DNA from: Lachnospiraceae bacterium
Lineage (GTDB): Bacteria; Bacillota; Clostridia; Lachnospirales; Lachnospiraceae
Assembly (NCBI GenBank): GCA_017623215.1
Contig: JAGAPO010000004.1
Span: forward strand, 1 to 64,000
Direction: 5' to 3'
Length of the DNA stretch: 64,000 nucleotides
A program made the translations under genes and the position numbers. This document shows, piece by piece, positions 7,838 through 15,057 of this stretch; the stretch's first letter is position 1, and every line of letters begins with the position of its first letter. Below the pieces are notes generated by a model. That model was given only the letters and a program-made list of their open reading frames with translations. It did no database searches and was not told the origin of the DNA.

Positions 7838-8986
7838 ATGAAATCGATAGAAATGACTGAAATAGAGAAACTGGATCCTGCGCTGATTACGATTGTTGAT
7901 ATACGAACACGGGAGGAATACGAAAGAAATACGATTCCCCATGCGATAAATATTCCAATGGAGGAGTTTAAAGACGGGTTACCGGATCTGGAGAAGGAAA
8001 AACCGATCTATGTGTTGTGCTATACGGGTGAAAAAAGTGAGATTATCGTAGAAAAGCTGGAAGAAGCGGGATATGATGTGACAAATATCTCCGGTGGATA
8101 TCGAGCTTTTTTACGTATGCAGTTGAGTCGGGTGCTGGAGCAGGATGCGCGAATAGAAGAAAAAACAAAGGATATAGAGAGAAGCCTGATCAAGAAATTC
8201 CGAAAGCCGATATGGCGGCAATTTACAAAGGCGGTACAGGAATATCAGTTAATTCAGGAGGGAGATAAAATTGCTGTCTGCATATCAGGCGGGAAGGATT
8301 CCATGTTGATGGCAAAGCTGTTTCAGGAGCTGCAAAGACATGGTAAGGTATCGTTCGAACTGGTATTTTTGGTGATGAATCCGGGTTACAATCAGGATAA
8401 TTGGAAGATTATTCAGGATAATGCAAAGCTTCTTGGGATTCCGCTGACTGTGTTTGAGAGTGACATTTTTAATATTGTTGCAGAGGTTGACAAAAATCCT
8501 TGTTACTTATGCGCACGCATGAGAAGAGGATATCTGTATTCGCACGCGAAGAGTCTGGGATGCAATAAAATAGCATTAGGGCACCATTTTGATGATGTGA
8601 TCGAAACAATTCTGATGGGAATGCTCTATAGTGGAAAAGTGGAAACGATGATGCCAAAACTGCACAGTGCTAATTTTGAGGGAATGGAATTGATTCGTCC
8701 TTTGTATATGGTGAAAGAGGCGGATATTAAGGCATGGCGTGATTATAACGGTCTTCATTTTATCCAATGTGCCTGCAGATTCACTGAGAATTGTGCAAGC
8801 TGCGGAGGCGGCAGGGGCTCGAAGAGAGATGAAATGAAAGAATTGATTGCAAAGTTCCGTGAAACCAGTGATGTGATAGAATCTAATATTTTTAACAGTG
8901 TTCATAACATCAATCTGAGGACGGTGATCGGATATCATAAAGATGGAAAGAACTATAATTTCCTTGATGATTATGATACGATATGA
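7838..8986 (+). CDS. Rhodanese domain fused to a TtcA-like tRNA thiolation ATPase
   Basis: The 382-residue protein joins two modules. Residues 1-95 are a rhodanese domain with VDIRTREEYERNTIPHAINI and a catalytic cysteine loop CYTGEKSE, able to carry a persulfide. Residues ~125-370 are an adenylating PP-loop ATPase of the TtcA family: SGGKDS, then the CYLCARMRRG motif (CxxC), GHHFDDVIET, and a later CRFTENCASC cluster. TtcA proteins 2-thiolate cytidine 32 in tRNA using an iron-sulfur cluster. The fusion suggests that sulfur passes directly from the rhodanese to the thiolase. Start at ATG 7838 (GAGG 9 bases upstream); an in-frame ATG at 7748 lacks a site and would precede the rhodanese fold with unrelated sequence. 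It follows the cystathionine enzyme and precedes tcdA. Confidence 0.85.
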   Translation: MKSIEMTEIEKLDPALITIVDIRTREEYERNTIPHAINIPMEEFKDGLPDLEKEKPIYVLCYTGEKSEIIVEKLEEAGYDVTNISGGYRAFLRMQLSRVLEQDARIEEKTKDIERSLIKKFRKPIWRQFTKAVQEYQLIQEGDKIAVCISGGKDSMLMAKLFQELQRHGKVSFELVFLVMNPGYNQDNWKIIQDNAKLLGIPLTVFESDIFNIVAEVDKNPCYLCARMRRGYLYSHAKSLGCNKIALGHHFDDVIETILMGMLYSGKVETMMPKLHSANFEGMELIRPLYMVKEADIKAWRDYNGLHFIQCACRFTENCASCGGGRGSKRDEMKELIAKFRETSDVIESNIFNSVHNINLRTVIGYHKDGKNYNFLDDYDTI

Positions 8987-9094
8987 TAGGTATGACCGGC
9001 AGTGCAAGGAAGGGAATACAATGAGCGGCTGATGGGTCAGGCCCGGAACAGAACCGTCGGATTTGGAATAAATTAGATAAAGAGGATTAGTGCT

Positions 9095-9856
9095 ATGTTA
9101 AATCAATTTTCAAGAACGGAATTATTGCTGGGAAAAGAATCCATGCAAAAATTGGAGAACGCAAGAGTCGCTGTGTTTGGCATAGGCGGCGTTGGCGGAT
9201 ATGCGGTAGAGGCTTTAGTGAGAAGCGGAGTGGGAACCATTGACTTGATTGATGACGATAAAGTGTGTTTAACCAATCTGAATCGTCAGATTATTGCAAC
9301 CAGAAAAACGGTCGGTAAATATAAAGTGGATGTAATGAAAGAGCGGATTTTGGAGATTAATCCGGATGCCGTTGTAAATACGCATAAATGCTTTTTCCTC
9401 CCGGAGAACAGAGACGAATTCGATTTTAGCCAGTATTCTTATGTGGTGGATGCTGTGGATACGGTGACTGCCAAGATCCAGCTGGTTATGGAGGCGGAGG
9501 CTGTCGGTGTCTCGATTATCAGCAGTATGGGAGCCGGGAATAAGCTGGATCCGACAAAATTTGAGGTTGCTGATATTTATGAGACGTCAATCTGCCCCCT
9601 GGCAAAGGTACTGCGCAGGGAGCTGAGAAAACGGAATATTGAGCATCTCAAGGTGGTTTATTCAAAAGAAACGCCGATACGTCCGATTGAAGATATGGCT
9701 ATCAGCTGCAGAACGCATTGTATATGTCCTCCCGGAGCGAAACATAAGTGTACCGAGCGCAGGGATATACCGGGATCCAATGCATTTGTACCGTCTGTCG
9801 TGGGGCTGATTATTGCGGGGGAAGTAATTAAAGATCTTACCGTGCGGGATAAATGA
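9095..9856 (+). CDS. tcdA: tRNA threonylcarbamoyladenosine dehydratase TcdA
   Basis: A 253-residue E1-like (ThiF/MoeB) enzyme that cyclises t6A37 in tRNA to ct6A in an ATP-dependent reaction. The adenylation motif GIGGVGGYAVEALVRSG is near residues 31-47, the DDDKVCLTNLNRQI segment follows at ~55, VDAVDTVTAKIQL near 125, and the family C-terminal block ending in GSNAFVPSVVGLIIAGEV is intact. In E. coli the TcdA (CsdL) gene lies beside CsdA/CsdE sulfur-transfer genes; here it follows a rhodanese-thiolase fusion, a similar theme. A start ATG follows AGAGGATT. Confidence 0.93.
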   Translation: MLNQFSRTELLLGKESMQKLENARVAVFGIGGVGGYAVEALVRSGVGTIDLIDDDKVCLTNLNRQIIATRKTVGKYKVDVMKERILEINPDAVVNTHKCFFLPENRDEFDFSQYSYVVDAVDTVTAKIQLVMEAEAVGVSIISSMGAGNKLDPTKFEVADIYETSICPLAKVLRRELRKRNIEHLKVVYSKETPIRPIEDMAISCRTHCICPPGAKHKCTERRDIPGSNAFVPSVVGLIIAGEVIKDLTVRDK

Positions 9857-9857
9857 A

Positions 9858-9890
9858 TGCGCCCCGGGAGTTCTGGATTCCCGGAGCGCA
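9858..9890. terminator. Hairpin between convergent tcdA and symporter genes
   Basis: TGCGCCCCGGGA and TCCCGGAGCGCA form a 12-bp stem (one mismatch) around a 9-base loop. There is no immediate T run, but TTTTTT occurs 25 bases later on the plus strand. Probably a shared terminator for the two convergent genes. Confidence 0.55.
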
Positions 9891-9922
9891 TCAGAATCGA
9901 AGGGGATTCTTAACTTTTTTAA

Positions 9923-11296
9923 TTATTTCTTTTGCTTCTTCACACAGGCAACCACTATCTTCGAAAGGGCAAAGAGCGCGATTACGTTCGGGATTACCAT
10001 GATGTTGTTGAACATATCGGTTAACTCCCAGGCAAGGTCATTGGAGACGCAGGAGCCGAGGAAGATGAAGACAATCGCGATGATGGAGTAAGGAATAACT
10101 GCCTTTTTGCCGAATAAATAGGTTACATTGATCTTACCGAACAGATTCCAGCTTAAGATCGTGGAGTAGGCGAAGAACAGCAGGCAAATTGCAACGAACG
10201 CATTTCCGAGGGTGTTTCCGAATATGCTGGAGAAAGCAAGCTGTGCCATGTTTGCTTTGGTGTAACCATCTGCTGCGCCGGCTGCGAGCGGGCCGTCGCC
10301 TGCGTACAGGGTGGAGATTACAACAAGGGCTGTCATGGTAAGAACCACGAAGGTATCAATGAAGACGCCGATCATGGCAACGATACCCTGCTTGTGCGGG
10401 TCGTCCACTTTAGCCATTGCGTGTGCGTGCGGGGTGGAACCCATACCTGCTTCGTTGGAGAAGAGACCGCGCTTTGCACCCTGGCTGATAGCGGTCTTTA
10501 AGGCGTAACCGAGGCCGCCGCCGATGATAGCGTTGGGCTGAAACGCATACTTGAAGATCATGCCAAAGGTCTCAGGAACATACTGGATACGGCAGATGAT
10601 AACGATAAGTCCGCTGATCAGATAAAGGACAGCCATAACCGGAACCAGCTTCTCCGTAACGGAGGCCAGACGCTGCGTTCCTCCGATAAACACCAGGGCA
10701 GAGAGTGCGGCGATGATAAGGCCGATTACCCAGGTAGGAATGCCGAATGCGGTACTGCCGGTCTCCGCGATGGAGTTCGACTGAACCATTGCGCCCATGA
10801 AACCAAGAGCAAGGATAATTGCCACAGAGAAGAAGCCTGCAAGGAACTTGCCTAACTTTCCTTTGAACGCGGTACGAATATAGTATACAGGGCCGCCGAG
10901 AACCGTTCCGTCTTCCTGGACGATGCGGGTCTGCTGCGCAAGAACTGCTTCGGCATAGATGGTAGCCATTCCGAAGAAGGCGATAATCCACATCCAGAAG
11001 ATTGCGCCGGGGCCGCCGATCAGAATCGCGCCGCAGGCGCCGACGATATTACCGGTTCCGACCTGTGCCGCAATCGCGGTTGCGAGAGCCTGGAACGAGC
11101 TCATGCCGCCTTGGTGCTTGCCGCCGTTCATCGAGAATTTGCCGAATACTTCTTTCATTCCTGCACCGAAGCAGCGAACCTGGACAAAACGTGTCCGAAT
11201 GGTGTAGAAGACACCGATTCCGATCAGGAGTACAATTAAAATGTAATCCGAAAGGTATGCATTGATTGTCTTCACAATGTTAAGTAAGTTGTTCAT
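9923..11296 (-). CDS. Sodium:alanine/glycine symporter (AGCS family)
   Basis: A membrane protein of 458 residues with about ten to eleven hydrophobic segments, matching the alanine/glycine:cation symporter family. Family landmarks are GVFYTIRTRFVQVRCFG near the start, GTGNIVGACGAILIGGPGA (substrate/sodium site) near 75, and FSNEAGMGSTPHAHA near 290. It imports small neutral amino acids with sodium. The preferred start is ATG 11296 (GGAGG 5 bases before it); an adjacent ATG lies at 11299. A glycine riboswitch controls it, so glycine is the likely regulator and substrate. Confidence 0.95.
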   Translation of the reverse strand: MNNLLNIVKTINAYLSDYILIVLLIGIGVFYTIRTRFVQVRCFGAGMKEVFGKFSMNGGKHQGGMSSFQALATAIAAQVGTGNIVGACGAILIGGPGAIFWMWIIAFFGMATIYAEAVLAQQTRIVQEDGTVLGGPVYYIRTAFKGKLGKFLAGFFSVAIILALGFMGAMVQSNSIAETGSTAFGIPTWVIGLIIAALSALVFIGGTQRLASVTEKLVPVMAVLYLISGLIVIICRIQYVPETFGMIFKYAFQPNAIIGGGLGYALKTAISQGAKRGLFSNEAGMGSTPHAHAMAKVDDPHKQGIVAMIGVFIDTFVVLTMTALVVISTLYAGDGPLAAGAADGYTKANMAQLAFSSIFGNTLGNAFVAICLLFFAYSTILSWNLFGKINVTYLFGKKAVIPYSIIAIVFIFLGSCVSNDLAWELTDMFNNIMVIPNVIALFALSKIVVACVKKQKK

Positions 11297-11322
11297 CATA
11301 ACCTCCGTTAAGTAAAAGATTG

Positions 11323-11490
11323 TAAAAAAAGAAAGCTGCAAAAATGCAGCTCTGGAGAATAGACCCAATCACATCATTGCGATGTGATAATGAGAAGACG
11401 ATATTAGCTGCTCTGTCCTTTCGCCTGAGAGTTTCTGCATTCGCATTGCCCCTTCGGCACTCCTTAGAGGAGATTCTCCAGAGTTCCCAA
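11323..11490 (-). ncRNA. Glycine riboswitch (single aptamer) with terminator
   Basis: Read on the minus strand, the leader shows the glycine aptamer core: CTCTGGAGAAT, then GCCGAAGGGGCAA, then AACTCTCAGGCGAAAGGAC and AGAG closing the first helix (CTCTG with CAGAG). Only one aptamer is evident. Downstream, an intrinsic terminator is formed by AGCTGCA and TGCAGCT (11351-11345 and 11340-11334) followed by TTTCTTTTTTT. The 5' strand of the aptamer (11483-11473) is also perfectly complementary over 11 bases to ATTCTCCAGAG (11360-11350), which abuts the terminator stem, so ligand-dependent switching between helices is plausible. Singlet glycine riboswitches upstream of AGCS symporters are an established class. 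Confidence 0.9.
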
Positions 11491-11604
11491 AGACTTCAGT
11501 TTCGAAAGTTTTCATCAACTCAAGATTCTGAAGGCTTTATTGGGATGGATAAAATTCACATAACCTATCATACCACAATCGTGAAAATAGTCAAGGAAAT
11601 TTTG

Positions 11605-11633
11605 TTGAAAAACGCAGATATGGAGAGTATAAT
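11605..11633 (+). promoter_or_regulatory. Promoter upstream of the esterase remnant and MATE gene
   Basis: TTGAAA (11605-11610) and TATAAT (11628-11633) with 17-bp spacing. The region 11491-11769 contains nothing else that I can identify. Confidence 0.55.
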
Positions 11634-11769
11634 GTGGTCTGAAAGAGGAGAGGTTTCTCAACAGGGCGAATCATGGAAGAGCGGAAGAGGTGAGCTGTGA
11701 TAGGATTATTGACATCCTTTGATGGGATGGCGGCTGCATTCGAAAGAATCAAGAAAGGATGGAGATAAT

Positions 11770-11931
11770 ATGGGAACAATAATGGGAAAGGAATTCTTCG
11801 CATATAACAGCAGCAATGTCAGACTGACAGGACGCTGGTATCCGGATGCGGAGAGAGGGGCAGCGGTTACAACGACAACCGGAGTTGCGGTGACGGATGC
11901 CGGAACCGACAGCAGAATTCTTGCGGAATAG
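11770..11931 (+). pseudogene. N-terminal remnant of an SGNH/CE2-type esterase
   Basis: A 53-codon frame starts at ATG 11770 after GGAG with ideal spacing, and its first ~35 residues (FFAYNSSNVRLTGRW, then YPDAERGAAVTTTTG) resemble the N-terminal jelly-roll of CE2/SGNH carbohydrate esterases, where a phrase of the form NVRYTGRW is typical. The frame then loses similarity and stops; no catalytic SGNH domain follows before the MATE gene. I read it as the 5' stub of a deleted gene with its promoter and ribosome site still in place. The assignment rests on a short motif, so it is tentative. Confidence 0.4.
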
Positions 11932-12014
11932 TACCTGTGGGATGGTTCCTGCGGGAGATCCGCGGATGGTAGATGGAAGGAAAAAAGGCTTTTTTGGAAA
12001 AGAGGAATTATCAT

Positions 12015-13421
12015 ATGCAAAAGAATGGGGCTGCAGGTAAGGGCGGCAGCACGGTAAAGGATCTGACGAATGGAGCTCCGTTCAGGCTGATTCTGGGATT
12101 TGCCGTTCCGATGCTGCTTGGGCTTTTGTTCCAGCAGTTTTACAGCATGGTCGATACGATTATTGTGGGGAAATGGCTGGGCGTTACCTCGTTAGCCGCG
12201 GTCGGCTCGACGGGGTCTATCAATTTCATGATTCTGGGCTTTTGTTCGGGTGTGTGTACCGGATTTGCGATTCCGGTTGCACAGAAATTCGGAGCAGGAG
12301 ACTATAAGGCGCTGCGCCGATTTGTCGCGAACAGCGCGTGGATGGCTGTCTTATTTGCGGCGGTGATGACGGTTGCGGTCTGTCTGCTGTGCCGAAATAT
12401 TCTTGAGTGGATGAATACGCCGGAGGACATTATCGATCAGGCTTACAGTTATATCTTCGTTATCTTTCTGGGAATTCCGGTAACATATCTGTATAACCTG
12501 TTGGCCGGAATTATCCGTGCGTTGGGAGACAGTAAGACACCGGTGTATTTCCTGATGCTGTCATCGGTAATTAATATTGTGCTGGATATTGTATCAATCG
12601 GCGTGCTGAATATGGGAGTTGCGGGCCCGGCATGGGCAACCGTAATATCGCAGGCGGTATCGGGCGTGCTTTGCCTGATATATATCAGAAAGAAATTCGA
12701 GATTCTGCATATCGGCAAAGAGGAGTGGAAGCTTGACGGCTGGTATGTCGGGCGTCTGCTGTCCGCCGGAATCCCGATGGGACTGCAGTATTCCATTACA
12801 GCGATCGGAAGTGTAATTCTGCAGACTGCGGTGAATTCGCTGGGCTCCGCGGCAGTCGCGTCCGTTGCGGCAGCCAACAAGGTGGGAGGCTTTTTTGCCT
12901 GCCCATTCGAAGCGTTGGGCGGAACGATGGCAACGTATGCCGGGCAGAATGTCGGAGCGCAGAAGCTGGAGCGAATCGGAAAGGGGGTCAGGGCCGCGGT
13001 GGTGTTGGGATTTACCTATTCCCTGATCGCATGCGGGGTACTGACGCTGTTCGGCAGGACGGTTGTTCTGCTGTTCGTGGATGCAGAGGAGGCTCAGATT
13101 CTGACACAGGCGCATCAGTATCTGAAGATTAACAGCGCATCCTACGTCCTGCTCACTCTGGTAAATGTGATTCGTTTCTGTATTCAGGGATTGGGCTACA
13201 GTACCTTTGCGATTATTGCGGGTATCTGCGAAATGATTGCAAGAGCGCTTATTGGCTTTGGATTCGTACCGATATTCGGGTATGAGGCGGTATGCTTTGC
13301 GAGCCCGTTAGCGTGGGTGTTCGCGGATCTGTTCCTGATACCGGCGTATTTTATCTGTATGAAACGGCTGAGGAAGATGTTCGGAGCGAGACAAGAAGAA
13401 CGGGCGAAAGGATTTGCCTGA
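12015..13421 (+). CDS. MATE family multidrug/sodium antiporter
   Basis: This protein (468 residues from ATG 12015) has twelve predicted membrane segments and the MATE hallmarks: LILGFAVPMLLGLLFQQFYS in helix 1 and the VDTIIVGKWLG segment that follows, then AVGSTGS and the repeat of this pattern in the second half (GLQYSITAIGSVILQ). MATE proteins expel cationic drugs or metabolites in exchange for sodium or protons. GAGG nine bases before 12015 supports that start; an upstream ATG at 11973 has none. It is similar in layout to the second MATE gene at 62006. No regulator adjoins it, apart from the promoter at 11605. Confidence 0.9.
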   Translation: MQKNGAAGKGGSTVKDLTNGAPFRLILGFAVPMLLGLLFQQFYSMVDTIIVGKWLGVTSLAAVGSTGSINFMILGFCSGVCTGFAIPVAQKFGAGDYKALRRFVANSAWMAVLFAAVMTVAVCLLCRNILEWMNTPEDIIDQAYSYIFVIFLGIPVTYLYNLLAGIIRALGDSKTPVYFLMLSSVINIVLDIVSIGVLNMGVAGPAWATVISQAVSGVLCLIYIRKKFEILHIGKEEWKLDGWYVGRLLSAGIPMGLQYSITAIGSVILQTAVNSLGSAAVASVAAANKVGGFFACPFEALGGTMATYAGQNVGAQKLERIGKGVRAAVVLGFTYSLIACGVLTLFGRTVVLLFVDAEEAQILTQAHQYLKINSASYVLLTLVNVIRFCIQGLGYSTFAIIAGICEMIARALIGFGFVPIFGYEAVCFASPLAWVFADLFLIPAYFICMKRLRKMFGARQEERAKGFA

Positions 13422-13484
13422 GCAGGCGTACCGATCAGACAGACCGTTCAGGTGCCGGTTCAAGCATCCCGGTATATTGAAAAA

Positions 13485-13546
13485 AGTCAAAAATCCCCGG
13501 ATCCCCTCCGGAAGACGAAAACGTCTGCGAGGGGCATCCGGGGATT
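13485..13546 (-). terminator. Terminator of the small acidic protein gene
   Basis: On the minus strand a 17-bp stem (arms 13546-13529 and 13508-13492, one bulged base) carries an inner AGACG/CGTCT hairpin and is followed by TTTTTGACTTTTTT. It also lies just after the MATE gene on the other strand. Confidence 0.85.
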
Positions 13547-13563
13547 CGTGCTTTCAAAATGTA

Positions 13564-13782
13564 TTAGAACAGCTTCTTTAAAGCGCCAAGCGCGCCGGAA
13601 ATAGTATCTGCAGACAGCTTTGCTTTAACACCGTCTACGATCTTTTCAATTAAATCATCCGGAAGGTCTACGCCAATAACCTTCTCAATCGCCTTAACGG
13701 GCTCCTTCTTGAACTGCTCCTTCAGATCATCATCGTTCTTGATCTGATCGACAATCTTCTCGATCTGTTCTTTGATATCCAT
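13564..13782 (-). CDS. Small acidic helical protein, unknown function
   Basis: A 72-residue protein starting at ATG 13782 after AAGGAGG. It is rich in Lys, Asp and Glu and predicted to be all-helical. The middle part, with FKKEPVKAIEKVIGVDLPDD, follows the pattern F..(D/E)P..A(I/L)....G(V/I).(L/I)P seen in leader regions of the nitrile-hydratase/Nif11-like RiPP precursors; the tail ISGALGALKKLF is an amphipathic hydrophobic segment. No RiPP-modifying enzyme is nearby, so it may instead be a free-standing structural or regulatory protein of Clostridia. It has its own promoter, a structured leader and a strong terminator, which suggests substantial expression. Confidence 0.75.
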   Translation of the reverse strand: MDIKEQIEKIVDQIKNDDDLKEQFKKEPVKAIEKVIGVDLPDDLIEKIVDGVKAKLSADTISGALGALKKLF

Positions 13783-13887
13783 GATAACTTCCTCCTTGCA
13801 ATCGCCGCGGTACGGCAATGATATATAGTGCCGAGAGGCATCCGGCAGACTGGAAAACCGAAGTTTGCGGATGCTAATCTACTATTC

Positions 13888-13916
13888 ATTATAGGAGAAA
13901 AAGGAAATAGTTGCAA
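13888..13916 (-). promoter_or_regulatory. Promoter of the small acidic protein gene
   Basis: On the minus strand TTGCAA (13916-13911) and TATAAT (13893-13888) are 17 bp apart. The ~100-nt leader contains a perfect 7-bp helix, GCATCCG with CGGATGC (13867-13873 and 13837-13843 region). Confidence 0.65.
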
Positions 13917-13935
13917 GCATAAAATGAAAGTAGTG

Positions 13936-14586
13936 TTATGCGGATACCATGATAAAAAATCCAACCAGTGCAGCAATAACTCCACCTATTCGGCCAAAGA
14001 GCAGCGCCGCGTCAGACGGCTCTGCATTCTTAAAACGCCAGCCATAGGTACACCACCAGGCCGCCTTGGGAGCGCAGATATCCAGGATACCGAGACCGAG
14101 CAATACCAGTCCGGCCAGCCAGGTCCCGGCGGAAGGCTGATGGGTATTGAGAAATCCGTTCTCGCCCAGATAGGCGTCATAGATTACATCAGTCAGTGCC
14201 CAGGCGATTAGCTGAGAGTCTGCGTTGTAACTGCCGGAAGTAGAAGTGGAAGAAGCAATGCCGTGCTCCGTCTTCCTATAACTGGTCGAATAGCTGCCGT
14301 TATTAACAGTAACGGATACAGAACCGGTTCCGGAAGAAGAACCTTTGCTCACCTGATAACTGTATTCCTTGCCTAAGTAGGTGATTCGATTCTGTTCGGT
14401 ATCCAGCGTATAAGAGGCATCCGAAGTCTCCACCTGGCAGATCGGGGGAATATCAGCCTCCCCTGTACCGCAAGAGGATAACAATAGAGCACAGGAGAGC
14501 AGAAGAGCAAGAAGCGTGGGAAACACATAACTGTGAGTCTTTTGGATATTTGATTGACTGCGATGGAAGGCAGTTGTTGGTTTCAT
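13936..14586 (-). CDS. Lipoprotein with C-terminal membrane segments
   Basis: A 216-residue exported protein: a signal peptide (about residues 20-38) ending in the lipobox LLSSC with the modified Cys at 39, an extracellular beta-rich Ser/Thr/Gly-rich region (about 45-130) and two hydrophobic segments near the C-terminus (about 154-166 and 197-214). The stretch between these, with PKAAWWCTYGWRFKNAEPSD, resembles the small DUF6199-type motif (W...EP(S/T)), a name I give with caution. AGGAGGTC precedes ATG 14586. Function unknown; it may share regulation with the small protein downstream, though that gene has its own promoter. Confidence 0.8.
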   Translation of the reverse strand: MKPTTAFHRSQSNIQKTHSYVFPTLLALLLSCALLLSSCGTGEADIPPICQVETSDASYTLDTEQNRITYLGKEYSYQVSKGSSSGTGSVSVTVNNGSYSTSYRKTEHGIASSTSTSGSYNADSQLIAWALTDVIYDAYLGENGFLNTHQPSAGTWLAGLVLLGLGILDICAPKAAWWCTYGWRFKNAEPSDAALLFGRIGGVIAALVGFFIMVSA

Positions 14587-14654
14587 GCGGTTGACCTCCT
14601 TATATTTGATATTCCTACAGACTATTACCCAATTCAGGGGAGCTTTACTCGTTC

Positions 14655-14716
14655 GGACCGATTCGAAAAGGCTCCGATCAGATCAGCTTGGCATCAGAGG
14701 CTCTTCGAATCGGTCG
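14655..14716 (-). other. Long hairpin in the lipoprotein mRNA leader
   Basis: GACCGATTCGAA (14656-14667) and TTCGAATCGGTC (14704-14715) are perfect 12-base inverted arms separated by 36 bases. They lie in the ~140-nt leader of the lipoprotein gene, downstream of a possible minus-strand promoter (-10 TATAAT at 14741-14736, weak -35 TTGCGC at 14765-14760, 18-bp spacing). The rest of 14760-15057 shows no gene or clear signal. Confidence 0.5.
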
Positions 14717-15057
14717 GAAGGAGTTCTGTATGGATATTATAGCATATAAGATATGAGCGGCGCAAGGAAACGGGCGATTCATAATCATTTTTTAATCTTG
14801 GTTTGGCAGAGGGGCGCCGGTTCCGGCAGAGTGCATTTCAGAGAGGAGCGTTGGCCGTTAAGACGTAAAAGTCAGTCATGTTCACGCTTCGTCACAGAAG
14901 CCGGACAAAAAGATGCGGATTTTGGATGCGTTTTGGCGTTTTCTGAACATAGTGAATCCGGCGGGGTTTGGTATGATTGGGAGTAGGAAAAAATATGGAA
15001 ATAAGAGGGAATATGCCGTTTGTAAGAACGGCTGCGTATATGGCAGGGAGGTTTTTC

